Source: Anaerolineales bacterium
Lineage (GTDB): Bacteria > Chloroflexota > Anaerolineae > Anaerolineales > Villigracilaceae
Reading direction: 5' to 3'
Length of the DNA: 64,000 bases
Assembly: GCA_025056175.1 (NCBI GenBank)
Contig: JANWWK010000064.1
Location: 1-64,000, forward strand
Within the stretch, counting starts at the first letter, position 1, and each line of letters begins with the position of its first letter. Both the position numbers and the translations under genes were made by a program. Shown in pieces: positions 35,126-45,335 of the stretch. The notes under the pieces were generated by a model, which saw nothing but the letters and a program-made list of their open reading frames with translations, did no database searches and was not told the DNA's origin.

Positions 35126-35770
35126 TCAGACGGTCTGGCTGTTGAGGTGGTGCGTATCGCCAATCACCTGCACCCGCCAGTGGTGAGCATGCGGCGTGTA
35201 AGTAAAAACCGAAAAAGAAGTATTTTCCAGCCGAAAATGCGCGCCCTGACGGTTGGCCTGCGGCGTGATTCCCAAAATCGAGTAGAGCACTTTGTTCAAA
35301 ATAGCGCCATGCGAAACCACCAGATAGCGCGCCGGGGGGCGCAGTAAGAGTTTGTGCAGCGCCTGTCCGCCGCGCAGGTACAGTTCCCAGTCGCTTTCTC
35401 CCTGCTCGCTCCAGGACTGGTAGGGGTTGAGGAACGGTGGTTCCGGGTAACGGGCGCGGATTTCGTCGAGAGTCATGCCAGAGCGCAGCCCCATGTTGCG
35501 CTCCATCCAGAGCGAGTCGGTCTCGAAGTTGGGAATTCCCAACGCCTCTGCAATGATTTGGGCAGTTTCGCGCGCACGCAGGAGCGGGCTGGTGATGACG
35601 CAGTCGAAGTTCACCCCTTCAACCTTCCAGCGCGCGGCCAGTTTGCGCGCCTGTTCGCGCCCGGTTTCCGAGAGCGGAAAATCAGCGTGTCCTTGCAGGC
35701 GGTTCTCTGCGTTCCCCACCGATTCGCCATGCCGCAGGAGGGTAATGTGAAAGACGGAAACGTCGCTCAT
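35126..35770 (-). CDS. Histidine phosphatase family protein
   Basis: This 214-residue phosphoglycerate-mutase-fold enzyme has the catalytic RHGES near residue 13, ITSPLLRARETA, the acid region MERNMGLRSGMT, and the second catalytic His in VVSHGAI. It is a phosphatase or mutase of unknown substrate. Its start overlaps the stop of the upstream membrane glycosyltransferase by 4 nt (ATGA), so it belongs to the glycan cluster operon and may act on a sugar phosphate or lipid-linked phosphate. Confidence 0.88.
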   Translation of the reverse strand: MSDVSVFHITLLRHGESVGNAENRLQGHADFPLSETGREQARKLAARWKVEGVNFDCVITSPLLRARETAQIIAEALGIPNFETDSLWMERNMGLRSGMTLDEIRARYPEPPFLNPYQSWSEQGESDWELYLRGGQALHKLLLRPPARYLVVSHGAILNKVLYSILGITPQANRQGAHFRLENTSFSVFTYTPHAHHWRVQVIGDTHHLNSQTV

Positions 35771-37338
35771 GGCTGCTTTCGGGGAGAGACAGAATAGATG
35801 ACGCCATCGGCGGCGCGATACACCGGCTGAATCTCGGCAATTCGATACAAATCGCCCGGCGTATAGAAGATTTTGAACGGGTCATCCTCGAACCAGAGCA
35901 GATAGCCGGGTTTGTCATAAGGCCAGCCGGCCATATTGTGCTTAAAGTCGTCCCACGTCCACTCGGCGCGTTTGGGTATCAGGTAGGTCATCAGGTGACG
36001 GGTGAAGAACCAGACCGGAGCAGGGATATTGCTGTAAAGCACAGCGTCTGGCTCGCGTTCGAGCAAAGCGCGAGTTTGTTGAATCAGTTCGGATTCGTGA
36101 TACTTACGCACGTTATATAAGTTGTACCCTGCTTCCCCATCCCGCAGACTCAGGCGCAGATACTTTGTCAGCCTGTTCACCGGCAGCAACAACCAGATGG
36201 AGAAAACAAGCAGCAGGGCAACATTTCCCCAGCGCTCCGAAAGCCGCAGATGCGGTCGAATGAGATGATGAAAAGTCAGGAACAGGGTGACCAAAATCGG
36301 CACCAGCAGGAGTGCATAATAGCGGTCAGAAGCCAGCGCGCGATGGTCTGCCGTTTGCGCCATCAGAGCAGTAGCGGCAAATTTAACCACTGCAAACGAG
36401 GTGGATACCAACACCAGAGGATGGGTATATTCCCGCCCCCATTGCTGCCAGTGCTGTTTTCGGTTGACCAGCAGCAAAACCAGTAAGAGAACAGAAAAAA
36501 CGACCAGCGCATCCCATTTTCCATCGGGAGAGATGGGGCGGTAAGGAACAAACCAGTAGAAGATTTTACGCAACGCTTGCAGGATGTTTTCCAATACGAA
36601 AACATTCCCTTTGCTGGAAATGCCCCACAATGTGCCGGTGGGCAGGTAATTGTGAAAGTAAATCCATCCGCCAACCGGCGCAAAGGAGAGCAACCCCAAC
36701 CCTGCCGCGCGTAAGAGACCTGCTTTCAGGTTGGTGCGCCACGCCCACAGGACGACCAGGCCGGCGACGACGATATGGCTCATTCCGGCCCAACGAAGCA
36801 GAGAAGCGCCAATGCCAAGCAAAATCATGCCCCAAAAGGCGCGCCGCGAGCGTGTTTCGAGATATTCACGCCCTGCAAAAAACAGAAGCAGAGAAAAAGT
36901 CAGAAACAACGGCTCGGTCAAAAGCGAGGTGTGCATGGCAAGCGCCGAGGGCGAAAGGCAAACCACCAGCAGAGCAAGCCAGGCATAAAGTGGTCTCTGC
37001 GCAAACACCTGCCTCAAAAACAGCCCGCTCAGAAATAAATTGACGCCCCATAAGAAAAGATTGAGATACCAGCCGACGAGGAATACATCTGCACGGGTCA
37101 GAGAAGCGAGAGCGGCAATCAGCCACGGAAAGAGCGGAGGAAAAACCAGCAATCTCCCCTGGTCGTAATCTATCAGGCCGCGTCCCTTCAGCAAATTATC
37201 CGCAAACGCAATATAACGCATCGCGTCGGTGGGAAGGCCGCCACCATAGCGGGAGGTTGCCAGCCACGCAATGAATATCCCTGCCAGCGACACGGCAAGG
37301 ATAAACATCCACCCTGCATGTTTTCGCAAGCCTGTCAT
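35767..37338 (-). CDS. GT39/ArnT-like membrane glycosyltransferase
   Basis: This 523-residue polytopic membrane protein has about ten helices. The first extracytoplasmic loop carries LPTDAMRYIAFADNLLKGRG, where the Asp matches the catalytic acid of the GT-C fold, followed by FPPLFPWLIAAL. The C-terminal part is a soluble extracytoplasmic domain (YSNIPAPVWFFTRH, PKRAEWTWDDFKHN). Such enzymes transfer sugars from polyprenyl-phosphate donors outside the membrane. Four-base overlaps link it to both neighbours. The donor is probably made by the dolichyl-phosphate mannose synthase-like GT2 just upstream. Confidence 0.82.
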   Translation of the reverse strand: MTGLRKHAGWMFILAVSLAGIFIAWLATSRYGGGLPTDAMRYIAFADNLLKGRGLIDYDQGRLLVFPPLFPWLIAALASLTRADVFLVGWYLNLFLWGVNLFLSGLFLRQVFAQRPLYAWLALLVVCLSPSALAMHTSLLTEPLFLTFSLLLFFAGREYLETRSRRAFWGMILLGIGASLLRWAGMSHIVVAGLVVLWAWRTNLKAGLLRAAGLGLLSFAPVGGWIYFHNYLPTGTLWGISSKGNVFVLENILQALRKIFYWFVPYRPISPDGKWDALVVFSVLLLVLLLVNRKQHWQQWGREYTHPLVLVSTSFAVVKFAATALMAQTADHRALASDRYYALLLVPILVTLFLTFHHLIRPHLRLSERWGNVALLLVFSIWLLLPVNRLTKYLRLSLRDGEAGYNLYNVRKYHESELIQQTRALLEREPDAVLYSNIPAPVWFFTRHLMTYLIPKRAEWTWDDFKHNMAGWPYDKPGYLLWFEDDPFKIFYTPGDLYRIAEIQPVYRAADGVIYSVSPRKQP

Positions 37339-38279
37339 CCGCTTTTTCTCCGCTTTAACAAATAGATTGGCCGTCCCTTGACCTGCTGAAAAATATAGCC
37401 CACGTAAACGCCGATGAACCCCAGCAAAATCATGATGATTCCGCTGGCAATCAGCAGAATTGCCATCAGCGAACTCCAGCCGGGGGCGATATAGACATTG
37501 GCTGGTTTGGTGATGAAAATGAACAGCACGTAAATGATTTGCGCCGCTGCCAGAAGCAGGAATAGCCCGCCAACGCTCAAGCCGATATAAAGCGGCATGA
37601 GCGAAAACGAGAAAATGGCATCGGAAGCCAGGCGCAGCATTTTGCCCAGTGAATATTTCGACTTGCCGGCCATCCGTTTTTGTTCGTGATAAGGCAAGAT
37701 GACACTGCGGTATCCTATCCAGGCAATCATGCCGCGCAGAAAACGGTGATATTCGGGCATGGATTTGAGCGCCTCAAGCGCCTGACGCGAGAGGGCGCGG
37801 AAATCTGCCGCGCCAGGCGCAATTGGAGTACCGCTAATTTTGTTGATGAGCCAGTAAAACGCCTCCGAAGTGGCTTTCTTGAACGAAAAACCGCTTTCTT
37901 CCTCGATTCTCTGCGCCTGAACGATGTCATACCCTTGTTCGATGAGCGCAATCATTTGCGGAATCATCTCCGGCGGATGCTGGCCGTCGCCATCGAGAGA
38001 GATGACGATGTCCCCTTCGGCATGGTCCAAACCGGCGGTCAGCGCGGCCTGGTGTCCAAAGTTGCGGCTGAGGGTGAGAATCCGCACCCGCTCATCCTGC
38101 GCAGCCAGGCGTTCCAGCGAGGCATCCGTCCCGTCGGTTGAACCGTCATCCACATAGTAAATCCAAAAGCGATGCGGCAGGGCATCCAGCACCGCCGCAA
38201 TTCTGGCGTGGGTGGTTTCGATAACCCCGGCTTCGTTGAAAACGGGAATGACGAGGGAGACGTGCAGGGAATCTGGCAT
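37335..38279 (-). CDS. Glycosyltransferase family 2, polyprenyl-phosphate sugar synthase-like
   Basis: This 314-residue enzyme has an N-terminal GT-A domain (VSLVIPVFNEAGVIE, DDGSTDGTDASL, SRNFGHQAALTAGLDHA, SLDGDGQHPPE) and two C-terminal transmembrane helices, the layout of GtrB and DPM1-like synthases. These attach a sugar to undecaprenyl phosphate for use by GT-C enzymes. Its stop overlaps the start of the GT39-like gene by 4 nt, supporting a donor-synthase/transferase pair. Confidence 0.9.
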   Translation of the reverse strand: MPDSLHVSLVIPVFNEAGVIETTHARIAAVLDALPHRFWIYYVDDGSTDGTDASLERLAAQDERVRILTLSRNFGHQAALTAGLDHAEGDIVISLDGDGQHPPEMIPQMIALIEQGYDIVQAQRIEEESGFSFKKATSEAFYWLINKISGTPIAPGAADFRALSRQALEALKSMPEYHRFLRGMIAWIGYRSVILPYHEQKRMAGKSKYSLGKMLRLASDAIFSFSLMPLYIGLSVGGLFLLLAAAQIIYVLFIFITKPANVYIAPGWSSLMAILLIASGIIMILLGFIGVYVGYIFQQVKGRPIYLLKRRKSG

Positions 38280-38287
38280 GAGGGAAT

Positions 38288-39352
38288 CTATCGCTTGGCG
38301 TAATTCTTCTCCAGCCAGGCGGCATAGCTATCCTTCTGAAGGATAGACTGCACCCATGCGGGATTGTCCAGATACCACCGAACGGTGGCGCGCAGGCCGC
38401 TGCGCAAGTCATGGCGCGGCGACCAGCCGAGTTCAGACTGAATTTTGGCAATATCCATCGCGTAACGGCGGTCGTGACCGGGTCGGTCTTGGACATAGGT
38501 TATCAGTCGGTCGTGAGGGGCGCCCTGAGGGTGGAATTCATCCAAAAGCACGCAAATTTCGCGCACGATTTCGATGTTGTAAGGCTGGTTTCCACCGCCT
38601 ACGTTGTAGGTTTCGCCTGCTTTTCCACTTTTCAATACAAGATGAATGGCTTCACAGTGGTCTTCGACGTACAGCCAATCCCGAATCTGTTTGCCATCGC
38701 CATAAACGGGCAATGGTTTGCCCTGCACTGCGTTCAACACCATGAGGGGAATCAGTTTTTCGGGAAACTGATAAGGGCCGTAATTGTTCGAGCAGTTCGT
38801 CAGGCTGACGGGCAAGCCGTAGGTGTGGAAATAAGCGCGAACCAGATGGTCAGAAGCCGCTTTGCTGGCCGAATAAGGCGAACGCGGGTCATAGGGGGTG
38901 GTTTCGGTGAAAGCAGGGTCTTCGGGAGCCAACGACCCGAAGACTTCATCGGTCGAGACGTGATGGAAGCGGCGTCCCTCGAATCCGCCCGTCTCTTTCC
39001 AAACAGTTTTGGCAGCATCCAGCAGGGTGAACGTGCCGACGATGTTGGTCTGCACAAAGGCCGCCGGGCCGTGAATCGAGCGGTCTACGTGCGATTCGGC
39101 GGCAAAATGCACAACCGTATCAATCGCGTGTTCCCGCATCAGACGCATCACCAGGTCGTTGTCGCAAATATCGCCCCGAATGAAGGTGTGGCGCGATTCA
39201 TCCGGCAGGTTCTTGAGATTTTCGAGCGAACCGGCGTAGGTGAGGGCGTCTAAATTGTAAATGTGAACCGCCGGTTCGACCTGAAGCAGATAGCGGACGA
39301 AATTCGCGCCAATGAAGCCGGCACCGCCGGTGACAAGGATATTTTTCATCAT
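38288..39352 (-). CDS. rfbB: dTDP-glucose 4,6-dehydratase
   Basis: This 354-residue extended SDR has the NAD-binding [16 protein letters not shown], the [12 protein letters not shown] block, the catalytic STDEVFG and [12 protein letters not shown] (Tyr-Lys), and [19 protein letters not shown]. It converts dTDP-glucose to dTDP-4-keto-6-deoxyglucose. The ATG at 39352 is chosen because GAGGTGG lies at the right distance and because it overlaps the upstream stop as ATGA; an ATG two codons earlier is too near the ribosome site. With the downstream-acting RffA-type aminotransferase at 41423 it would give dTDP-4-amino-4,6-dideoxygalactose. Confidence 0.95.
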   Translation of the reverse strand: MMKNILVTGGAGFIGANFVRYLLQVEPAVHIYNLDALTYAGSLENLKNLPDESRHTFIRGDICDNDLVMRLMREHAIDTVVHFAAESHVDRSIHGPAAFVQTNIVGTFTLLDAAKTVWKETGGFEGRRFHHVSTDEVFGSLAPEDPAFTETTPYDPRSPYSASKAASDHLVRAYFHTYGLPVSLTNCSNNYGPYQFPEKLIPLMVLNAVQGKPLPVYGDGKQIRDWLYVEDHCEAIHLVLKSGKAGETYNVGGGNQPYNIEIVREICVLLDEFHPQGAPHDRLITYVQDRPGHDRRYAMDIAKIQSELGWSPRHDLRSGLRATVRWYLDNPAWVQSILQKDSYAAWLEKNYAKR

Positions 39353-41415
39353 GGACATTCCACCTCTTGTTGAAATTGTGCGAAGGCCTGTTCCAGGCCA
39401 TCATGATTGGGATTTTCTTGTAACACCTGCTTCCACAAATCACACACCATCGGACCTGCTCGTAACGCAAATGTGGAGACGTGGAGTGACAAATCTCGCG
39501 CCTGCTCAAAATCGGCCTCTCGCAAAAGCGCCTCGATAAATGGCAGATACTCAAACGCTTCTTTCGAGTTGAGACCAGATTGCTGCACTTCGCGCCAGTA
39601 TCGCGCGACAGCCTGCCAATCGCCGTTTTGACGAGCCAGGTCAGCCTTCTGGTAGAAATAACACCAGTCTTTAGGCGATTCAACCCCCAATTGTTCAACC
39701 AGAAAAGGATGTGGTGCTGCTGACGGGAGAATCAGTTCTGGCCTGACACCTGGAACGTTAGGAAGCATCCAGACGCTCAAAAAATAACTGGCAATCAGCG
39801 CATCTTGCGGACGATAAACCCGCAGGCATTGGCCCTGTTCCGGTTCAAAGGCAAACAAAACCGCTTGCAGGCTATTGCCCTCGAAAACAATCGAGCGATG
39901 TTGAGCAGATAAGCGCATCCCCTCCCCGAATTGGCGGTAATTTCTGCCAAAATCGTTCGCCATTCTAAAAAACCAATACCTGGCGCGCCGCGGTTTCTCG
40001 CTGCGCGGGCGGGCATAGAGCGTGTTGATGGCGTAAGCAGTGGGATAATCTCCCATCAGATACAACACTTCCCCATCGGCCACCAGTGCCGTGCCAGGCG
40101 TCAGTTGTGGAATGCGTAAAGTCAGTTGGCGGTAGAAATTGACTTGTTTTCTCCACGCCAGGCGAAAATCATTGGTGTAACGAAAATGCCAGCCAACAGA
40201 TAAACCAAACAATGCGGCCAGCAAAACAAGACGCGCTCGCGGGGAGGTCACCAAAAGTTCCAGCAAGGCAATCACCACCATCGAAGCGCCCAGCATAGAT
40301 GCCATCCCAAAACGGCTGTTCCAGAGCGGGTTTTTGGCATTGAGGAACAAACCGCCTACATACGGCGGAATCAGGCCAAAGAGAAGAATCACGCTGCCTA
40401 AAACAAGCGCTTCGCGCGGCCATCGAACGCGCAGCCCCTCGTCCGATTCTGAAAAGGACTGGCGGCTGAAATAGTAAAACGCCAGAGTCGCCGACGATAA
40501 GACCAGCAAGAACGCAAACTGATTGGCGCGCACGGTCAAATCGAAGGCGCCGGGGTCGAGTACTGCGTACCATGAAGAAACGACAATCAGAAGTGTATCG
40601 GGGAGCAGATTGACCAGAATCAGCCAGAGCCCTTCGAGCGGATTGCGGAGTAAGGCTTCAACCAGCACCGGCTGATTACGGTTTTCGATAGGGACTTGAT
40701 AAACGAAAAAACGCCAGTAAATGTAAATGCCAAACGCCAATAAGTAAGGCAGCCAGTAACGCAGTGAGAGCAGAAGGCGCTCTTTGGGTTTCCTCTGCCG
40801 CCCGGCCAGCGCAAACCACAGAAAGACCGGACGCGCAAACTCCAGCCCGGCAAAGTATTCTCCCGAAAGGATGTTGAACGCTCCGGCCAGAATGGACAGC
40901 GCGGTGTAAAGCCAATCCCGCTCAGGATGCTGGACGGAGAGTATCATGCAGTAAAGCGAAAGCCCAAATGAGAAATAGGCCACCCAAACCTGCGAGAACG
41001 TCACCGCCATTGGCTGGAGAGTAAAGAATGGGTGCAAGGCAAAAATCAGCGCGACAAAAAACGTCTCGCGGGGATGGGCCGGCCACAGACGGCGGAGAAT
41101 CAGCCAGAACACCACCACCGTCAACCAGCGGGCAAGCAAAGAGGCCACCTGCCAGGCAAGCGGTGAATAGCCGAGCAGAGCAAACTGGGCGTTGTTCAGG
41201 ATGCTGGCAAACGGTGTGCCATCATAATACATGAAATCCCAAATACCCTGCGGGCCAAGGGCATAATGGTTGTATACAAAAATCCAATCATCCTGATAGA
41301 AACCCAGGTCAGGCAGCAACAGGCCAAATGCCAGCATCAGCGCAGCCAGAAAAGCCAGCGGAATGCTCCAGGTTGGAAAACGAAACTTCAATATCGCAGA
41401 AAATCGCTCGCGCAT
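39349..41415 (-). CDS. Large membrane protein, GT-C-like fold, unknown function
   Basis: This 688-residue protein has about eleven predicted helices in the first 420 residues and a soluble C-terminal part of about 260 residues. The first loop contains [18 protein letters not shown], an acidic pair at the place of the GT-C catalytic residue. The end of the protein ([33 protein letters not shown]) has helical repeats of TPR type. It is probably a polyprenyl-phosphate-sugar dependent glycosyltransferase or a subunit of one, judged by topology and cluster position. Its stop overlaps the rfbB start by 4 nt. Confidence 0.75.
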   Translation of the reverse strand: MRERFSAILKFRFPTWSIPLAFLAALMLAFGLLLPDLGFYQDDWIFVYNHYALGPQGIWDFMYYDGTPFASILNNAQFALLGYSPLAWQVASLLARWLTVVVFWLILRRLWPAHPRETFFVALIFALHPFFTLQPMAVTFSQVWVAYFSFGLSLYCMILSVQHPERDWLYTALSILAGAFNILSGEYFAGLEFARPVFLWFALAGRQRKPKERLLLSLRYWLPYLLAFGIYIYWRFFVYQVPIENRNQPVLVEALLRNPLEGLWLILVNLLPDTLLIVVSSWYAVLDPGAFDLTVRANQFAFLLVLSSATLAFYYFSRQSFSESDEGLRVRWPREALVLGSVILLFGLIPPYVGGLFLNAKNPLWNSRFGMASMLGASMVVIALLELLVTSPRARLVLLAALFGLSVGWHFRYTNDFRLAWRKQVNFYRQLTLRIPQLTPGTALVADGEVLYLMGDYPTAYAINTLYARPRSEKPRRARYWFFRMANDFGRNYRQFGEGMRLSAQHRSIVFEGNSLQAVLFAFEPEQGQCLRVYRPQDALIASYFLSVWMLPNVPGVRPELILPSAAPHPFLVEQLGVESPKDWCYFYQKADLARQNGDWQAVARYWREVQQSGLNSKEAFEYLPFIEALLREADFEQARDLSLHVSTFALRAGPMVCDLWKQVLQENPNHDGLEQAFAQFQQEVECP

Positions 41416-41422
41416 TCAAGTC

Positions 41423-42559
41423 CTAACATGCAAATTCTTGCACCGCCTGGATGACGAATTGCTGGTCATCCCCGGTCAGGTCATTGTAGAAAGGCAAACG
41501 CACCAGCCGGTCGCTCACCGCTTCGGTCACCGGGCAATCGCCGGGTTTTCCGCCAAACTTGCGCCCCATTTCCGAGAGATGGAGAGGCAGGTAGTGGAAA
41601 ACGGCATAGATGCCGCGTTCGCGCAAATGTCGGATGAAACGCTGACGGGTCTCCAGGTCGGGCAGGAGCAGGTAAAACATGTGCCAGGCCTGTTCCGTGT
41701 GGGCCGGAACCAACGGCAAACGGACACCGTTGGCTTGTGCCCAGGCCTGCAAGCCAGCCCAATACGTCTCCCACACGCGGCGGCGGTGCGTCTGAATCTT
41801 CTCACGCATTTCCAGCTGCCCAAACAGGAAGGCTGCCAGCACATCAGAGGGCAGGTAGGAAGAACCAATATCTACCCACGTGTATTTATCCACCTGTCCT
41901 CGAAAGAAGCGGCTGCGGTTGGTGCCTTTCTCGCGGATGATTTCGGCGCGTTCGATGTATTTTTCATCGTTGATAAGCAGCGCGCCGCCCTCGCCGCAGG
42001 AAAAGTTTTTGGTTTCGTGGAAGCTCTGCGCGGCCATCACCCCAAAGGTGCCAAGATAACGGCCTTTGTATTTTCCAAACAATCCATGTGCGTTGTCTTC
42101 TACGACCGGAATGCCGCGCTGCGTGGCAATCTCCAAAATGGCATCCATTTCACAGCCCACACCAGCGTAATGCACCGGAACGATGGCTTTTGTGCGTGGC
42201 GTGATGGCCTGTGCCAGTTTGGTCTCATCCAGGTTGAGCGTATCGGGGCGGATATCTACAAAAACCGGTCTGGCACCGCGCAAAACAAAGGCATTGACGG
42301 TCGAAACAAAGGTGAAATCGGGGATGATGACTTCATCGCCGGGCTGAATATCGAGCAAAATTGCCATCATCTCCAGCGCATGGGTGCAACTGGTGGTGAG
42401 CAGTGCTTTTTGCACCCCTAGCGTTTGCTCCAAATAGGCATGGCACTTTTTGGTGAACGAACCATCGCCGGAAATTTGCCCGGCGACGATGGACTGGGCG
42501 ACATATTCCAGTTCCCGGCCAACCAGTGCAGGGTGGTTGAAATCAATCGAGCGCGGCAT
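41423..42559 (-). CDS. rffA: dTDP-4-amino-4,6-dideoxygalactose transaminase (DegT/DnrJ/EryC1 family)
   Basis: This 378-residue PLP-dependent sugar aminotransferase has the N-terminal GDGSFTKKCHAYLEQ, TTSCTHALEM, the DFTFVSTVNAFVLRGA motif, VVEDNAHGLFG, and the PLP-lysine in FHETKNFSCGEGGALL. These fit RffA/WecE rather than other DegT members. It aminates dTDP-4-keto-6-deoxyglucose, the RfbB product, at C4. Its end is 7 nt from the large membrane protein gene and its start overlaps the end of the WbqC gene by 17 nt. A related subfamily with a different sugar cannot be excluded. Confidence 0.9.
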   Translation of the reverse strand: MPRSIDFNHPALVGRELEYVAQSIVAGQISGDGSFTKKCHAYLEQTLGVQKALLTTSCTHALEMMAILLDIQPGDEVIIPDFTFVSTVNAFVLRGARPVFVDIRPDTLNLDETKLAQAITPRTKAIVPVHYAGVGCEMDAILEIATQRGIPVVEDNAHGLFGKYKGRYLGTFGVMAAQSFHETKNFSCGEGGALLINDEKYIERAEIIREKGTNRSRFFRGQVDKYTWVDIGSSYLPSDVLAAFLFGQLEMREKIQTHRRRVWETYWAGLQAWAQANGVRLPLVPAHTEQAWHMFYLLLPDLETRQRFIRHLRERGIYAVFHYLPLHLSEMGRKFGGKPGDCPVTEAVSDRLVRLPFYNDLTGDDQQFVIQAVQEFAC

Positions 42560-43256
42560 GTTGTCGTTTTCCGGTGATGTACGAAAGGGCTTCCGGCCCG
42601 GTCATGAACAAGAGGTCGAGAATGCTCACGAACGGGTCGTAGGGCGGATAAAGCTGCGGATATTCAGGATAGTGGTATTCCATATATTCGAGCGAAATAC
42701 CAGCCTGGTCAAATTTTTCGGGCTGGATGTAATCACGGGCTGAGGGGCCGCTGATGTAGTGGGTAGCGCCTACAGCCTGAAGTATCTGAATCAACCGGTC
42801 GGTTTTTTCGCCGGTGATGCCGGTCAGTTCCGAAGAACGCATGAAACGGGTATGATGAATCCCCAGTTCACGGGCGAGAGCAATCGTAAAGTCAATTGTG
42901 AAATCGGCCAAAAGTGGGTCACGCCGTTCATAAAACTGCGCTAAAAGCGCAGTGTAACGTTGAAAATACGGCGTCCGCGCGTAAGCGAACTTCAGCGCTT
43001 TCCAGTGGCTTTCTGCCCAGGGTTTTGACCAATCCACACGCACATCTTTAATCAACAATCCGGCAGTTGCCCCCGCGCTATGAACCGGGATTGTCAACCA
43101 TTGTTTTCCCTGCGCCGTTTTGATTTGGTTGCGGTTGCGCCAGCCATGCTTGTCGTACTGCACATCGTCATAGAAAATGAACAGGTCGGCGCGGCGAATC
43201 TGGTCGAAGTAGCCGCGCCAGGGGATATAGGAAGGTTGTAAGATGACCACATTCAT
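42543..43256 (-). CDS. WbqC-like family protein
   Basis: This 237-residue protein starts MNVVILQPSYIPWRGYFDQI and carries YDDVQYDKHGWRNRNQIKT and LTIPVHS, the conserved WbqC signature. WbqC proteins occur in O-antigen and other surface-polysaccharide clusters, where they are thought to act in amino-sugar modification (possibly acyl or glycyl transfer), though the reaction is not settled. It lies directly upstream of the aminotransferase gene with overlapping reading frames, which fits action on the amino sugar. Confidence 0.92.
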   Translation of the reverse strand: MNVVILQPSYIPWRGYFDQIRRADLFIFYDDVQYDKHGWRNRNQIKTAQGKQWLTIPVHSAGATAGLLIKDVRVDWSKPWAESHWKALKFAYARTPYFQRYTALLAQFYERRDPLLADFTIDFTIALARELGIHHTRFMRSSELTGITGEKTDRLIQILQAVGATHYISGPSARDYIQPEKFDQAGISLEYMEYHYPEYPQLYPPYDPFVSILDLLFMTGPEALSYITGKRQHAALD

Positions 43257-43265
43257 CGGCGCAAC

Positions 43266-43628
43266 TTACCCCCGGCTGGCAATAATCATTCCGGCAATAA
43301 TCAGAATCATGCCGAGTATTTTGGGTGCGGTGATGGCCTCGCGGAACAGGAGGGCGCTCAATACCAGCACCAGCACATACGAGAGCGTGGTAAATGGGTA
43401 GGCATGGCTCAGGTCGAGCGTGCGCAACGCCAACCACCAGAAGAGAGAGGCCAGAAAGGCCGACCCGTAACTGGCGATTATCCACGGGTTGAGCGCCACG
43501 CGCACCATAAACCAGAAGCGCTCCCCCCAGCCTTCAGGCATGGCCGCGATGACTTGTGCCTGCCATTTGAAGACAACCTGGCCGAAAACGGTGAGCAAAA
43601 CCATCAAAAGAATGTAAAAGTAGGCGAT
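43266..43628 (-). CDS. SMR/EamA-like small membrane transporter
   Basis: This protein has four transmembrane helices. The first (YFYILLMVLLTVFGQVVFK) aligns with helix 1 of EmrE-type proteins, and the last (ILGMILIIAGMIIASRG) has the typical ending. It resembles ArnE/ArnF flippases as well as SMR pumps; the glycan-cluster position favours flipping of a lipid-linked sugar. The start is odd: GGAGG lies 6 nt before an ATC at 43628, while the nearest ATG at 43604 would cut into helix 1. I give the ATC start (120 residues); an ATG start would give 112. Confidence 0.7.
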   Translation of the reverse strand: MAYFYILLMVLLTVFGQVVFKWQAQVIAAMPEGWGERFWFMVRVALNPWIIASYGSAFLASLFWWLALRTLDLSHAYPFTTLSYVLVLVLSALLFREAITAPKILGMILIIAGMIIASRG

Positions 43629-43708
43629 AAGACACCTCCAGCACTTTTCCGACCTGGATTTTTCTGCCACAAGCAAAGAGAGACGGACGAGAGACGGGCG
43701 TAAGTTAC

Positions 43709-44341
43709 TTACAGCCGCACCAGAATCGTCCAATCGTACAGGTTATAGTCATGCAACAACGCCACGTTACGTGAAAAATTGCGCTTGCAGTAGTCAAAAA
43801 AGAACAGCGGGTCGCCAAAATACAGGTCGGGGCGTTGCGCCATGCGGTCGGGGTCGGAGTAACTGGTCAGCATGTTGAACCCAAACCCCTTGCGGCTCAG
43901 ACGGGCAATTTTGCCGAGCAATTCCAGAATGAAGGCGCGCCAGGCTTCGCTATCGGCGTCAAACTTCATGTTGAAGATGCCGCATGCAATGGTGTAATCG
44001 GCGGGAGTCAGGTCGGCTTCGCGGGTGAAGAAGCGCCAATCCACCCCTTCTGGCTTCTGCCGCAGGGCATGTTGTATCATCGCTTCGGAAATATCGAAGC
44101 CCTGATACGAAAACTGATAGCCTTTTTGCAGCAGATAATGCGCCAGGGCGCCATACCCAGAACCGTAATCAATCAACGAGAACGGCTCCGCGGGGGGAGG
44201 CAGCAATTTCATCAACTGGTCAAAGCGCGTTTGTTGTGCTTCGGGAGAGTTGTAATCTACCCCCTGCGGACTGGGCCCAAGCCGGTTGACTTTTTCGCTG
44301 AAGAATTCATCAAGCTGACGCAACACACGTTCAGTGGACAT
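43709..44341 (-). CDS. SAM-dependent methyltransferase
   Basis: This 210-residue class I methyltransferase fold has motif I LIDYGSGYGALAHYLL, motif II FDISEAMIQHA and the ACGIFNMKF segment. The substrate is unknown; a sugar or a lipid carrier is possible given the cluster. The 3' end FNMLTSYSDPDRMAQRPDLYFGDP is typical of a small family of glycan-cluster methyltransferases. Its start overlaps the end of the upstream GT2 gene by 11 nt. Confidence 0.85.
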   Translation of the reverse strand: MSTERVLRQLDEFFSEKVNRLGPSPQGVDYNSPEAQQTRFDQLMKLLPPPAEPFSLIDYGSGYGALAHYLLQKGYQFSYQGFDISEAMIQHALRQKPEGVDWRFFTREADLTPADYTIACGIFNMKFDADSEAWRAFILELLGKIARLSRKGFGFNMLTSYSDPDRMAQRPDLYFGDPLFFFDYCKRNFSRNVALLHDYNLYDWTILVRL

Positions 44342-45269
44342 CCAATTTCTCCGATTGATAAATTTGTCGAATAATGGTGTAAGGGCGCTGTTTGGTCTCG
44401 GTGAAAATCACTGAGAGATAAATCGCTATCACGCCCAAACTGAAAATGGTAAGACCGCCAAGAAACCAGATGGAAAGCACAATGGTCGTAAAACCATCCG
44501 GCGGCTTGCCGACAAACAAATAGACGTACATTGTGTACAGAAAATACAAAAACGACAAGCCCAGAATGACAACGCCGGTAGCGGCAATGTAGAGAAGCGG
44601 GCGATTGCTAAAGGCCGTCACCGACCGGATGGTAAGTGCAATTTTACGTTGTAAGGTGTAAGTGGTGGTGGGTTTGCTGTGCTTGTGAACCGTAACCGGC
44701 ACCTGCTCGAAACCGGTAATCGTCCATAGACCACCGATATCCAGTTCACTCTCGCGGTGCAGGAGCAAAGCATCCACATAGCGGCGAGTCATCAGACGCG
44801 CCATGAGCAGATTCTCTGGTATCTTGTGGGAAGAAAGCGCATTGAACAGGCGATAGTACAGCCCACCGCTCCATCGCTCGAACCAGCCACCCTTGCGGGT
44901 ATCCTGCACGCCGTAAACGACATCGGCGCGCGGATGTTTCTGCATCTCCTGATAAAACTGCGCCACCAGTTCCGGCTCTTCTTCCAGGTCTACGTCAATC
45001 AGAAACACCAGGTCGCCTGTTGCGTGCATCAAGCCGGTCATGGCCGCTTTGTGGTGGCCAAAATTGCGCGAAAGGTCTATCACCTTCACGCGCGGGTCGC
45101 GTTCTGACAGGCGCACAGCCACGTCGAGGGAATCATCGGGCGAACCATCGTTGACGAAGACAAATTCCAGCTCAGCAGGAATCACCTGGCAGGCAGCACA
45201 GGTGCGCTCGTAAAACGGTTGGATGTAGGGGGAGGAATAATACAACGTCGTGACAATTGAAAGTTTCAT
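44331..45269 (-). CDS. Glycosyltransferase family 2 with C-terminal membrane helices
   Basis: This 312-residue GtrB/DPM-type enzyme has VTTLYYSSPYI at the N-terminus, VNDGSPDDSLDVAV, DLSRNFGHHKAAMTGLMHA, IDVDLEEEPELV and two C-terminal helices (LLYIAATGVVILGLSFLYFL and LSIWFLGGLTIFSLGVIAIYLS). It would charge a polyprenyl phosphate with a sugar. It is a second copy of the kind found at 37335, which suggests that two different lipid-linked sugars are made. Confidence 0.88.
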   Translation of the reverse strand: MKLSIVTTLYYSSPYIQPFYERTCAACQVIPAELEFVFVNDGSPDDSLDVAVRLSERDPRVKVIDLSRNFGHHKAAMTGLMHATGDLVFLIDVDLEEEPELVAQFYQEMQKHPRADVVYGVQDTRKGGWFERWSGGLYYRLFNALSSHKIPENLLMARLMTRRYVDALLLHRESELDIGGLWTITGFEQVPVTVHKHSKPTTTYTLQRKIALTIRSVTAFSNRPLLYIAATGVVILGLSFLYFLYTMYVYLFVGKPPDGFTTIVLSIWFLGGLTIFSLGVIAIYLSVIFTETKQRPYTIIRQIYQSEKLDVH

Positions 45270-45335
45270 AAAAGACCCTGACGCGGGGCTATTTTACCCC
45301 ATCTCCCCCTCAATCTTGCAATCAAAACCACAGGG

